55,412 nucleotides of DNA from the NCBI RefSeq assembly GCF_003428165.1, contig NZ_QLIQ01000021.1:1-55412 (forward strand), written 5' to 3'. The stretch is from Cysteiniphilum litorale (lineage in GTDB: Bacteria; Pseudomonadota; Gammaproteobacteria; Francisellales; Francisellaceae). Of the stretch, positions 39,381 to 48,829 are shown piece by piece. The number at the start of each line of letters is the position of its first letter. Position 1 is the first letter of the stretch. Both the position numbers and the translations under genes were made by a program. Under the pieces are notes generated by a model that saw only the letters and a list, made by a program, of their open reading frames with translations, did no database searches and had not been told where the DNA came from.

Positions 39381-41330
39381 ATGAATACAACACACAATAC
39401 AAGTAATACAAGAAATCTCACTGCAATGAGCAGCAGTGGGATAAACACGAGTTCAAACTATCAGCGCAATGTCATTAGCGACTTTAGCATGTTGCCATTT
39501 AAGCCGATTAAGATTCTATTTATGGATGAGCTTAAAAGCCACCATCAGGATTTTATGGTGTTTGAAACCAAAGATCATGATACGGCGGTAATTATCTCAA
39601 CCTCGGCAGCCAATCGTGTTGAACCAATCATTAATAAATACCGCCTTGAAGCAACCAGACAGCTAAGAAGCGATAAAACACGAACTTTTTACGTCAACCC
39701 TGGCGTACTAATTGAAGCAAAAACAAGAGTTTCTGTTGATGAAGGGGTGGTTGATCGCGACACGATGATTAAAAAATTTGACAACATGATCAGCCATTCT
39801 GTGTCAGAAAAAGTGAGTGATATTCGTATTACGGTAACCGGTATTGAAGCCACGATCAGCTTTAAGCGTTTTGGCGAGTATCGCGAATACAAAAAAATCT
39901 CATCAGAAGAAGCCAGACGCTTAATCAATGCGGTTTACAATGCTAAAGGCAAGGAAGGGCAAAAGGCAAAAGAGTTCAGTGCCAACAAAAAAATGCAGAC
40001 GATTTTAGAGCGCATGATCAATGGGCATAAATATCGTATTCGTTTTGCCTCGACCAATATTGAATCACCTGATTATCATGTGAATGAGAAGTTTACCGAG
40101 TGTTTTAATGTGGCGTTACGGAATCTGCCGACTGATCGGCGTGACATTCGCCCGTTAGATCAGTTAGGTTTCGAGCCTGATCAATTAGCTTTGCTTAAAA
40201 AAGCACAAGCAGCACCCAAAGGGGCAACCATTTCATCAGGGCCAACTGGTTCCGGTAAATCAACGATGATGGCATCACACATGTCACAGATTTATCAGCG
40301 CTTTAAGGGGCGTAAGAACTTTCTAACGATTGAAGACCCCGTAGAGTATGTAATACCTGGCTTTATTCAAATACCGATTAATTGTCCCGTTGACGCGACT
40401 GAGGAGTTGAAAGCCAAGCTATTTATTGAAGCCATTATTACTGCATTGCGCTCGGATATGGATGTCGGCTTTTGTAATGAGATTCGTGATAAAACAACCG
40501 CAGTGCTTGCGCAAAAGATTATTCAATCAGGACACACATTCTTATCGACAATACATGCTAATAATGCGTTAGGGATTGTTGATCGTTTGATCTTTGAAGG
40601 GGCAGAGCGTGAGATAGTTTGCGGTAGTGGCTTTATTAATCTTTTGATTAATCAGGCATTGGTGGGCACCGTGTGCTCACAGTGCAGTGATGACATTGAC
40701 GCGTTTACTGGTCGGGTTAATCGTAGTACAGACGCATTATTTAAACAGGAAGCTTTTGATCTCTTAGCGCGGATTGATATGGTGATGAAGCGTTACCAGT
40801 TAGATAGTGATTTAAAACATCAATTACGATTTCGCAATGAATCAGGATGTGCACATTGTGCTGATGGCGTGACAGGCATGACGATTGTGGCTGAGGTGAT
40901 TAAACCGACAACGCGTGTTTTGCAATGTTTACTTAAACGCGAATCAATCAATGCGTGGCAAGAATGGCGGCGATCAGGCGGCAGAACCAAAGCTGAGCAT
41001 GGACTGTTAAAAGTTTTTAGAGGTGAGGTTTGCCCGACATTATTTGAAAATGCCTTAGGTGATATTGACACACTTGAGATCGATGATGATGTATTTGAAC
41101 CATCATTCTTCGCACCTTTTTTATCTTCTTTATCTTCTTTATCTTCTTTAAAGTCTCCAGCATCATCAAATGCCACTGCTGAAGCGCGGTCACCTATTCA
41201 TCATGAAGATGATAAAGCGGTTGACGACCTTGATTCTTTTGATTCATTTGAGTCTTTGCATGATCAAAACATCGATACCGCAACAAGTCAAATAAGTCAA
41301 ACCAGACAAATAAGGCAGGTGATTGCATGA
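39381..41330 (+). CDS. pilQ: PilQ, type IVb pilus assembly ATPase (GspE family)
   Basis: 649 residues. Walker A GPTGSGKS at 287-294, then LTIEDPVEYVIPG (Asp box), and a His box TFLSTIHANNALG. A four-cysteine zinc motif, CSQC then CAHC about 65 residues later, confirms the GspE/PilQ group. The last 110 residues are a serine/aspartate-rich low-complexity tail (SSLSSLSSLKSP, DDLDSFDSFESL) beyond R64 PilQ length. It powers pilus extension from the inner side of the membrane; it overlaps pilR by ATGA. Confidence 0.93.
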   Translation: MNTTHNTSNTRNLTAMSSSGINTSSNYQRNVISDFSMLPFKPIKILFMDELKSHHQDFMVFETKDHDTAVIISTSAANRVEPIINKYRLEATRQLRSDKTRTFYVNPGVLIEAKTRVSVDEGVVDRDTMIKKFDNMISHSVSEKVSDIRITVTGIEATISFKRFGEYREYKKISSEEARRLINAVYNAKGKEGQKAKEFSANKKMQTILERMINGHKYRIRFASTNIESPDYHVNEKFTECFNVALRNLPTDRRDIRPLDQLGFEPDQLALLKKAQAAPKGATISSGPTGSGKSTMMASHMSQIYQRFKGRKNFLTIEDPVEYVIPGFIQIPINCPVDATEELKAKLFIEAIITALRSDMDVGFCNEIRDKTTAVLAQKIIQSGHTFLSTIHANNALGIVDRLIFEGAEREIVCGSGFINLLINQALVGTVCSQCSDDIDAFTGRVNRSTDALFKQEAFDLLARIDMVMKRYQLDSDLKHQLRFRNESGCAHCADGVTGMTIVAEVIKPTTRVLQCLLKRESINAWQEWRRSGGRTKAEHGLLKVFRGEVCPTLFENALGDIDTLEIDDDVFEPSFFAPFLSSLSSLSSLKSPASSNATAEARSPIHHEDDKAVDDLDSFDSFESLHDQNIDTATSQISQTRQIRQVIA

Positions 41331-42475
41331 AAGATTTATTAAATAAGCTCAATGTTGATCTACAGCAAAAGCTGCAATCCAGTAAGTTATTTAAGAGTGA
41401 TCATGAAAGCCTATACAGCAGCTTCAAGCGTAAGCTTTTAAAGCTACAGTTTACTGCCAAAAAGCGTCGCAACTTTTATGATGTAGTTAAGCGCTTACTT
41501 AATTCAGGCTTTAGCTTTGAGAATATTCTTGATCAGATGATTAAGGAATATGAGGCGCATAAGAAATGGCATAATGATATGCATTTATATGCGCAAATTG
41601 CAGGGGATATTCATCACCGAATGGAGCATGTCGGGCTTGAGTTTCATGAGGCAGTCAGCATTTATATCCCCGAGCAGGAGCTGATGATTTTAGCATCAGA
41701 GCGTCAGGCTTCAGTGAACACCCTTAAAAATGTGATTCATGTGTCGCAATCTTTAGAAAAAATGCGCGGCGTTATTGTGCAGAGTCTTTTGATGCCTGTG
41801 GTGTATATTGCCTTGATGTTTGCCATGGTTGGCATTGCCTATTATGCCTTAAATCCAATTATGCAAAGCGCGGATAATATGACGCGTTTTAATCCATCAA
41901 CGTTATCTCTTTATCATTTTAGCTCATGGTTTGCCAAGCATTATGTCAGCTTGCTTATTGGGATTATGGTTTTTATTGCGATTTGTATTTGGAGTGTGCT
42001 GTATTTTACCCATGAGGTGCGTTATCGGTTTTTGGATACAGTACCTCCTTACCTTGTTTATAAGAATCTTGCGGCCATTCGTTTTTTATTAGCATTGTCA
42101 TTGATGATCAGTGGTCATAATCAGGTGTCGATTCATGCGGCTTTAGTACGTATTGGTGAACATGCCACCAACTATTTATCACGCTTTATTGATCGCATGA
42201 TTGATGGGGTGGCAGAGGCAGGTACTTTACCTGGGAAAGTCATTGCTGAAAGCGGATTATTTAACGCACAAATCGCCTGTTTGATTGCGATGTACGCGAA
42301 CTCAAATGAGTTAGAAAAGGGGATTTATGAGCTGGCTAATAATTATTTGGATGAGCAAATCAACCGCATTAAAAAAATGTTTACGGTGATTAACATCACT
42401 GTGACGGCAATCGTGATTATGTTCTCGCTGTGGTTTATGTATGCCGTGATGATGGTAGGACAGGGCTTTAGCTAG
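41327..42475 (+). CDS. pilR: PilR, type IVb pilus platform protein (GspF family)
   Basis: 382 residues, matching R64 PilR. Three or four membrane helices (about 143-165, 205-226, 346-374) and the GspF pattern of two repeated cytoplasmic domains (VKRLLNSGFSFENILDQMIK and AALVRIGEHATNYLSRFIDR). It anchors the assembly ATPase at the inner membrane. Confidence 0.9.
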   Translation: MKDLLNKLNVDLQQKLQSSKLFKSDHESLYSSFKRKLLKLQFTAKKRRNFYDVVKRLLNSGFSFENILDQMIKEYEAHKKWHNDMHLYAQIAGDIHHRMEHVGLEFHEAVSIYIPEQELMILASERQASVNTLKNVIHVSQSLEKMRGVIVQSLLMPVVYIALMFAMVGIAYYALNPIMQSADNMTRFNPSTLSLYHFSSWFAKHYVSLLIGIMVFIAICIWSVLYFTHEVRYRFLDTVPPYLVYKNLAAIRFLLALSLMISGHNQVSIHAALVRIGEHATNYLSRFIDRMIDGVAEAGTLPGKVIAESGLFNAQIACLIAMYANSNELEKGIYELANNYLDEQINRIKKMFTVINITVTAIVIMFSLWFMYAVMMVGQGFS

Positions 42476-42573
42476 TTCTTTTAGGTACTTTGCCATTGCT
42501 GAATATCAATGTTTTGAGTAACAAAAAAAGCAAAAAAATTAAATTTTAAGATGAATGAAAGGAGAAAAATGTC

Positions 42574-43218
42574 ATGAAAAATAATAGCCAAAATAGAGAA
42601 AAAAGAGAAAGAAGAGAGAAAAGAGAAAGTAATATGAGTGAACAAATGATGAAAGCTGACCGTCAACCGCTGTTAAGTAACAGAAGAATCAAAGGGTTTA
42701 AGAAACAGGAAGGTCTGTCGTTGATCGGGGTGTTATTAGCAATCGTTGTCGGTGCGATTGCCACTGTGATTGTGATTGCTTATTACGGTAATGTTGAAGA
42801 ATCACGTAAAGCCAGTGAAATGCAACAAGCGATTGCGACGATGTCGAGTAACATCAACAGCATGGCACAAGCAACGGATGGCAGCTATCTGGGGTTGACT
42901 GCGCAAACGGTGATTAATAGTGGCGATGTGGTCTCTTCTTTAATTAAGGGAGCAGCAGGCGCACAAGTGATTGGTACTTCTTGGTATGCCGGCAATCATA
43001 ACTCAACAATTGATGTAGCACCGGCTAATGGTAATACGCAGTTTACGGTTACATTAAACCAAATTCCTAAAGAGGCCTGTTCTAAAATTGGTCGTTATTT
43101 CTTAGGTAAAAACTCTCAAGGGGTATCGGGTAATGGTCAAGCCGCGGCAACGGGTCCTGATCTTGCGACAGCTTGTGCGCAAAATGATCCAGCATCATTA
43201 GCGATCACGTTTAATTAA
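42574..43218 (+). CDS. pilS: PilS, type IVb prepilin (major pilin)
   Basis: 214 residues from ATG 42574; a second start at 42634 is possible because the intervening text (REKRERREKRES) is a purine-rich repeat. Prepilin cleavage box KKQEG/LSLIGVLL (Gly47/Leu48) precedes a long hydrophobic helix. The usual Glu at +5 is Gly here. The C-terminal domain holds two cysteines, PKEACSKIG and LATACAQND, likely the pilin disulfide. No prepilin peptidase (PilU) gene is in the window, so it must be encoded elsewhere. Confidence 0.85.
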   Translation: MKNNSQNREKRERREKRESNMSEQMMKADRQPLLSNRRIKGFKKQEGLSLIGVLLAIVVGAIATVIVIAYYGNVEESRKASEMQQAIATMSSNINSMAQATDGSYLGLTAQTVINSGDVVSSLIKGAAGAQVIGTSWYAGNHNSTIDVAPANGNTQFTVTLNQIPKEACSKIGRYFLGKNSQGVSGNGQAAATGPDLATACAQNDPASLAITFN

Positions 43219-43285
43219 TCCTTGAGTGAGCTGTGTTTCTAATGCTTTTAGATCAGCATTCCCTTTATTGACTAAGGATGTTTTT

Positions 43286-44734
43286 ATGGATTTAAATAAA
43301 GAAGATAAACAACTGCAATCAGTTTGTAAATCAGCGCGATTTGCACCTAAGCAACAAGGTTTCTCGTTGTTAAGTGTATTGCTTGGTTTGGCAATTATTA
43401 CCTTATTGGTTGGCTGGTTTTATATGAATAGTATTCGGGATCGGCAGAATGATCAGGTTAAAGCACTCGGTAATACCTTATCGCAATATATCTCAGCGGT
43501 CCAGGCGCGGGTTTCCAGTTATGATGGGTTGGCAACTGGCGTTTACAATGGGATTGATTGGCTCAAATCTAATACGTGCGGAGGCACAGCCAATAGCGCC
43601 TTTCTGCCGTGTAATTTTGTGATTCATTCGCCATTTTTACGTCAGGATGTTTCAACAAATATTACTGATTTAGATGTTGATCAAAGTCGTTTTACAGCAA
43701 CCATTACTGTGGGTCCCATTGAGTCTTATGATGAGGGTGCTTATCACTTATCGCCTCGCTTGGGTGCGATAATGGTTAATACTATTAAAAGCCATTATGG
43801 GAACGATGGGAATGGGGTATTTAATGGTATCTCAGCAATTAGTTACAACCAGACGACCGCTGTCATGCAAGTACAAATCAGTGTTCAAAATGTGCATGGG
43901 GCATGGATTAAAACCGATGGTACTGTGGCCATGGAAGCCAATTTGCGATTTAATCCAGCAAAACCTGTTGATCATCGTGAGATCACCGATGTTTCTAATA
44001 TTGTGATGAATAATACGGGTGCTGCCGAGATTAGCAATACCTATGGAGCGATGCAATTAAGTGCTGCGGGAACCTTAAGTCAGATTGCCAATAATGTTGT
44101 TAACTCAGCCACCAATATTTATCAAGTCGATGGCAGCCGTCAGATTTCGATGCGCGCACCAACGACGCAGTTGTTAGGAACAAATAGCTTAACGCTGGGC
44201 GTGGGTGCGCAACAATTGGCATTTAATACGGCCAATATCACCTTATCAGGCAGCACATTTAACAATAATGCGCAAACGACCAATATGAATTCAACGGTGA
44301 CGAATATCAATACAAACAATGGGACGGTGTATCTGGGGAATCAATCTGGGACGCAAGGCGTATCAAATGTCGTGGTTAATGATATGACCATTCGCTCGAT
44401 GGGCAATCAGAAGTTAAGTGACTTATTGAAAAATACCAGCCCTTATTATGTGCGCCAGATTATTTATGGTTATCAGATACCTGCCACTTCCTTTGTCGGC
44501 TCTTCGGTTGTGTTGCAACGTAATACATGGAATCTCAATTGTCAGCCTGGCGAGTCACTTTATATCGAATCGACCTTGCATTTGAATGTCGGTGGGGCTT
44601 GGAGTGGTTGGGGTCAATCCTATCCGATGACACGGGCGACGATTAATAATGTCACTGTGACGTTATCCTCAATCAATGGTGGTTCTGCAAGCAGTGCTGA
44701 GGGCACCATCATTGCGTATTGCAAAACCGTTTAA
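43286..44734 (+). CDS. pilV: PilV-type minor pilin/tip adhesin 1
   Basis: 482 residues from ATG 43286 (AAGGA well spaced), giving the prepilin box KQQG/FSLLSVLLGLAI (Gly25/Phe26). The rest is the shufflon-protein N-terminal domain: CGGTANSAFLPCNFVI (about 98-113), RFNPAKPVDHREI, NNGTVYLGNQSG and SNVVVNDMTIRSMG. The last 110 residues form a separate C-terminal tip (SGWGQSYPM). Paralogue of the next gene; the two share the pilin part and differ in the tip. PilV tips recognise recipient surface sugars in R64. Confidence 0.88.
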   Translation: MDLNKEDKQLQSVCKSARFAPKQQGFSLLSVLLGLAIITLLVGWFYMNSIRDRQNDQVKALGNTLSQYISAVQARVSSYDGLATGVYNGIDWLKSNTCGGTANSAFLPCNFVIHSPFLRQDVSTNITDLDVDQSRFTATITVGPIESYDEGAYHLSPRLGAIMVNTIKSHYGNDGNGVFNGISAISYNQTTAVMQVQISVQNVHGAWIKTDGTVAMEANLRFNPAKPVDHREITDVSNIVMNNTGAAEISNTYGAMQLSAAGTLSQIANNVVNSATNIYQVDGSRQISMRAPTTQLLGTNSLTLGVGAQQLAFNTANITLSGSTFNNNAQTTNMNSTVTNINTNNGTVYLGNQSGTQGVSNVVVNDMTIRSMGNQKLSDLLKNTSPYYVRQIIYGYQIPATSFVGSSVVLQRNTWNLNCQPGESLYIESTLHLNVGGAWSGWGQSYPMTRATINNVTVTLSSINGGSASSAEGTIIAYCKTV

Positions 44735-44748
44735 CAGAGACTAGAAAA

Positions 44749-46344
44749 ATGAATAAGTATCGCAACATCAAGTTAAAACATGGCAAAGAGGGTGGTTTTG
44801 CACTTGTTTTGGTTATGTTTATCATCGCGTTGATTGTAGGTGGTGGTGTTTGGACGTATACCATGCACAAACGCAGTCAACAAAAGAACCTAGCCATTGA
44901 TTTAGGGAATCAGGTAGCTATGTTGAGCTCTGCGGTTCGAGCAAGATTAGCAGATGCGCCAACATTAGCTGTTGGCGATCAGGTTGGTGTTAACTGGTTA
45001 ATCAGTAATACTTGCGGCGGGACAGCAACTAAGGCTTATTTACCGTGCAACTTTACGATTCCCAATAGATTAATTCGACAACCCGTGCGTACTGAAATTA
45101 CGCATGTTGCGCCAAGTGATATTCGTGCCACGATTCACGTAGGACAAATTGTAACGCGTGCTAATGGCATCGATGAAATTGCCCCTTGGCTTGCTGCGAT
45201 TGTCGTTAATAGTGCCAAAGCGAAATATGGTGTGATTGGAGATCAGATATTGGATGTCAGTAGTGCCTATCACTTAGATAAAAACACGGCAACGATTAGC
45301 ATTGATATCACGCGTGACGCGACCACCAGTGTGTGGTTGCATGCCGATGGCACTAATCAGATGGAAGCAACTTTTAGGTTTAATCCAGCAAATCCTGTTG
45401 ATCATCGTGAATTAATCAATCCATCTAATATTGAGATGAACAATACCGCAACTGCACGTATTGCTAATAGTCATGGCGGCTTAACCATTCAAGCAGCAGG
45501 CAATATAAATAACAATGCCACTGACATTCAAACACAAGCGACAGATGTTAATACTACCGCAGGCAATCAAATTTGGATGAAAGCCAATGATACGAATATA
45601 ACCTCGACGACGAGTATGAGTGTTGCTACTGGATCGCAGAGCATGAGTATTGATGGTGCTGGTTTCACAATGGGTGGCGTGAGCTTTAATGATAATACAC
45701 AAACCAGCAATCTAAACTCAACAACCACAAATATTAATACAAGTAGTGGCACGGTATATTTGGGTAATCAAAGTGGGGTATCTGGCGTCTCTAATGTTGA
45801 GGTGAACGATTTTAATATTAAATCGATGGGCAACAAAACCTTAACGCAATTATTAAAAAGTCGGGCGGGTGAATATCGATTATTAAAAATCATTCCTGGC
45901 TCAAGTATTCCTGGCTGGACAATGGTCGGAGGAAGTGGCGGCTCTTATGCTTGTGCGCGTGATTTAGGTCAGCCGTTGCCGCCAAGTGTATTAACCAATA
46001 ATGTAAATGCGATTCGCTCAATGGAGCAGGGTGGCTGGGGCAATATGGTTCGAGGCGGTACCGGTTGTGATACCTTTAAAGTCGTGCTTGATATCAACTA
46101 TTGGGGGTTAAGTTGTCCGCCATTAGGGGGTCAGGCAGGTAGATTAGCTATTATTTCTAATTTATATGCGCCTTACTGGAGCTTTATACCAGGCTCAGCA
46201 TGGCCATTGAAATATATTCGCATGACCTCCAGTGATGTCAGTTTAATTTATACCTGGTCGAACCCTGGTGCCTCAGAGGCATCCCCTGGTCGTGTTGAAG
46301 GTAATTTAACGTTTTATTGTTATTATCTTAATGCAAGTAATTAA
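44749..46344 (+). CDS. PilV-type minor pilin/tip adhesin 2
   Basis: 531 residues from ATG 44749, prepilin box KEGG/FALVLVMF (Gly16/Phe17). It shares with adhesin 1 the blocks CGGTATKAYLPCNFTI, RFNPANPVDHREL, SSGTVYLGNQSG and SNVEVNDFNIKSMG, and then carries a longer, unrelated C-terminal tip (GGSYACARDLG, LSCPPLGGQAGR, SWPLKYIRMTS-like) with five or more cysteines. No invertible segments or recombinase gene are visible, so this is a fixed pair rather than a shufflon. Confidence 0.85.
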   Translation: MNKYRNIKLKHGKEGGFALVLVMFIIALIVGGGVWTYTMHKRSQQKNLAIDLGNQVAMLSSAVRARLADAPTLAVGDQVGVNWLISNTCGGTATKAYLPCNFTIPNRLIRQPVRTEITHVAPSDIRATIHVGQIVTRANGIDEIAPWLAAIVVNSAKAKYGVIGDQILDVSSAYHLDKNTATISIDITRDATTSVWLHADGTNQMEATFRFNPANPVDHRELINPSNIEMNNTATARIANSHGGLTIQAAGNINNNATDIQTQATDVNTTAGNQIWMKANDTNITSTTSMSVATGSQSMSIDGAGFTMGGVSFNDNTQTSNLNSTTTNINTSSGTVYLGNQSGVSGVSNVEVNDFNIKSMGNKTLTQLLKSRAGEYRLLKIIPGSSIPGWTMVGGSGGSYACARDLGQPLPPSVLTNNVNAIRSMEQGGWGNMVRGGTGCDTFKVVLDINYWGLSCPPLGGQAGRLAIISNLYAPYWSFIPGSAWPLKYIRMTSSDVSLIYTWSNPGASEASPGRVEGNLTFYCYYLNASN

Positions 46345-46355
46345 AAGGATTAGCT

Positions 46356-47282
46356 ATGAAAAATGTATTGATTATAGTAGGTGTGATGCTTGATTTAACA
46401 CACACTGCGATGGCGCAAACCCACTTTGGTCAGCCTGATAGTAGTCGCATTACATCAAAGCCGTTAATGGTTAAAGAGATTATGCAAGAGGTCGATGAGA
46501 CTCATGATGTATCAGCTAAAGAAAATTTATTGAAAGAAGCTGCCAAAGCACGGTCTGGTTTGGCTTATTTACAGTTGGGTCAACTTGCATTAAACCAGTC
46601 ATTACATTCCGGTGGTAATGTGAGTCTTGATACAGCAAAAGACATATTGAGTGACTTTAAGCAGGCGGTGCGCTTTGGCTACTTGGAAGGCTATTTAGGA
46701 ATGGCCACACTGTACGATAAAGGGTTAGGGGTTACCCAAAACAGCTTTTTAGCGGGGTGCTATAACAATTTAGCCAAGCTTAATCCAGATCAGCGCTATA
46801 TTGACCTGTGCAACTCACGAATGGCGCAAGATTTTGTGATTGTTAAACCCGAAGGGCTGCAAAATGCTTACGAGGTCAATTTAAAAGCGCAAAACTTAGT
46901 GTCTGACTTTTGTCAAAAAGGGCAGGGTGAGCTACTTAATGCGAGACTCAGTGAGCAGTTACGCACGGCACTTTTTCAAAAGATTTGTCAGACTAATAAT
47001 GTAGTGACAGACACGCAAAATAAACAAAACGATTTCACGCTAAAAAATGATGATCTGATATTAGTCGATGGTGCTTTAACTGTTTATAAGCATGGCGCTT
47101 TAACAACTTATCAATTGCCTTTACAGAAAGGGCAGATTGTTTATCAAAAGAACCCTGAATATAGCGCATATATCTTTGATGGCAAAGATTTACGCATTGC
47201 TAATGAGGGTACGGTTATTCAGCGCGGTAGCAAGATTTATAGGATCGAGCAGGGTCAAATGAAACTTGGATTAAATAAATAA
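46356..47282 (+). CDS. Secreted Sel1-repeat-like protein
   Basis: 308 residues, signal peptide cleaved after AMA/QT. A helical part (about 50-160) includes AYLQLGQLALNQSL and YLEGYLGMATLYDKGLGVTQ, one to two Sel1-type repeats. The C-terminal 70 residues are beta-like (GALTVYKHGALTTYQLPLQK). It follows the pilV pair by 11 bases. Function unknown, possibly pilus-associated. AAAGGA precedes the start. Confidence 0.6.
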   Translation: MKNVLIIVGVMLDLTHTAMAQTHFGQPDSSRITSKPLMVKEIMQEVDETHDVSAKENLLKEAAKARSGLAYLQLGQLALNQSLHSGGNVSLDTAKDILSDFKQAVRFGYLEGYLGMATLYDKGLGVTQNSFLAGCYNNLAKLNPDQRYIDLCNSRMAQDFVIVKPEGLQNAYEVNLKAQNLVSDFCQKGQGELLNARLSEQLRTALFQKICQTNNVVTDTQNKQNDFTLKNDDLILVDGALTVYKHGALTTYQLPLQKGQIVYQKNPEYSAYIFDGKDLRIANEGTVIQRGSKIYRIEQGQMKLGLNK

Positions 47283-47379
47283 AATAGGCAGCAAAAAGAC
47301 AAAAAGACAAAAGAGCAAAAAAGAAGCAAAAATAAACAAAAAGAACAATGAACGATAAACAAGCAAAGGAGAATTTACA

Positions 47380-47673
47380 ATGGGAAATCAATTATTACAG
47401 CAACTGATTCACGATGGTAAACAGATTATTAAGTTACCTGTGGTTATTGCATTTGTGGTCGTCACTATTCTTGTCTTTGGTGTCGTTAATACGTTAGTGA
47501 GTGTTGTGGTTAGTTTGTTATTAGCATCTGGCTATTACCTACTTGCCTGGTCGTGGCTTAACAGAAAGCTAAACAAAGATAGCAAAGACAGTAAAGACAA
47601 TAAAGAAACTAAAACTGATGTGAATCAGCAGTCACAAAATAAAGGTGCTGATGAAGCTGTTCAAGCAGATTAA
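47380..47673 (+). CDS. Small membrane protein with K/D-rich tail
   Basis: 97 residues, AAAGGAG upstream. One long hydrophobic stretch, about 20-56, is likely two helices; the tail (KDSKDSKDNKETK) is low complexity. Not recognised. A 97-base purine-rich leader without a gene stands before it. Confidence 0.5.
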   Translation: MGNQLLQQLIHDGKQIIKLPVVIAFVVVTILVFGVVNTLVSVVVSLLLASGYYLLAWSWLNRKLNKDSKDSKDNKETKTDVNQQSQNKGADEAVQAD

Positions 47674-47789
47674 TGCATTAATTCAGCGGAATTTAAAAAG
47701 ATAAATTAAAGCAGTCAAGAAATCGAAGAACCTAAAAACCGGAAATTAAACAAATAAAAAAACAAAACAACAAAAAAGGAGAAGTCGTC

Positions 47790-48305
47790 ATGGCTAAAGG
47801 TACAGTAAATGAAGTGACATTATTAGGACGTTTAGGGGCTAATGCGGAAGTGCGTTATATGCAAAATGGCACATCCGTTGCCAATTTACGTGTTGCGACA
47901 AATGATGGGTATAAAGATCGCCAAACGGGTCAGTTTATTGAAAATACGGAGTGGCATCGCGTTGTGTTTTTTGGGAAATTAGCAGATACGATTGCCCAGT
48001 ACACCACTAAAGGCAGTTTGATTTATGTTAAAGGCAGACTGCGTACCAATCAATGGCAGGATCAAAATGGTCAAACGCATTATACAACTGAAGTTGTCGG
48101 TATTAGCTTTCAGTTAGTCGGTGGCAATCCTCAGCAAAATACCCAAGCACAGCAACAGGGTCAGCAACCTTCAAATGCACCTCAAGTTAATAATGGCACT
48201 AACTCTCCAGCCTCAAATGCCACGACTGAGCAGGAACAACCACCTGTACCTAGTTATGAGGAGTATGCTAAGCAGCTTGATGATTCAGATGAGGTGCCCT
48301 TTTAA
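47790..48305 (+). CDS. ssb: Single-stranded DNA-binding protein
   Basis: 171 residues. OB-fold start NEVTLLGRLGANAEVRYMQN, then GTSVANLRVATND, TEWHRVVFFGKLADTI, KGSLIYVKGRLRTNQWQD, a glutamine/asparagine-rich linker and the acidic tip DDSDEVPF. Plasmid SSBs protect the transferred strand in the recipient. GGAG precedes the ATG; its stop overlaps the next start. Confidence 0.96.
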   Translation: MAKGTVNEVTLLGRLGANAEVRYMQNGTSVANLRVATNDGYKDRQTGQFIENTEWHRVVFFGKLADTIAQYTTKGSLIYVKGRLRTNQWQDQNGQTHYTTEVVGISFQLVGGNPQQNTQAQQQGQQPSNAPQVNNGTNSPASNATTEQEQPPVPSYEEYAKQLDDSDEVPF

Positions 48306-48829
48306 TGTCTGAGTTATCTGTTTCACCGACCTTAGTTGTCTTGCCTACTGCGCCAACTGTAAAAAAGTACTTTGTATTTGCCGTTTACAACCCATCAAAT
48401 GAACAGGTTGGCTTTTCAGATAGCGATAAGATGATTTACGTAGATGAGTTTTCCTCAAGACAAGCAGCGAAAGCCAAGGTTGATGCGCTTTATGACGATA
48501 GTGAAGATGACAACAAAATGTTTATTTGGCGCGAAATACTAGAAGCACAAGATAAGCGTTTCGTGGCCAAGATGACTTATCTTTTTTTCATTCATCCTGC
48601 TGATGCCGATGTAATGAATGATCGAATTATTTTTGATTCAAAAATGACGACAGATCAGGTTTTATTGGCACTTGAGCATGAAGTTGAATTATCGATGAGG
48701 CGTAGAAGAGGTAAGGTGTTGGGTAAAATCGAGCTTAAATATTGCATACCTACCATCGATGATTATACGGAACAAACACAATGTTGGTTATATCTGAAGC
48801 AAAGGGAGAAGGCTTATGATTTTGCGTAA
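48305..48829 (+). CDS. Unknown 174-residue protein between ssb and traG
   Basis: Start overlaps the ssb stop by one base (TAATG) and its end overlaps traG by 14 bases, so the three are translated together. No signal peptide; the protein is charged, with VFAVYNPSNEQVGFSDSDKM, a WREILEAQDKR helix and an RRRRGK basic patch. Not recognised; may be a relaxosome or coupling accessory protein. Confidence 0.55.
   Translation: MSELSVSPTLVVLPTAPTVKKYFVFAVYNPSNEQVGFSDSDKMIYVDEFSSRQAAKAKVDALYDDSEDDNKMFIWREILEAQDKRFVAKMTYLFFIHPADADVMNDRIIFDSKMTTDQVLLALEHEVELSMRRRRGKVLGKIELKYCIPTIDDYTEQTQCWLYLKQREKAYDFA

Noticed and set aside
43286-46344. Shufflon with invertible pilV ends
   Set aside because: The two tips are both in full-length genes in the same direction, and no recombinase or inverted sfx-like repeats were noticed.
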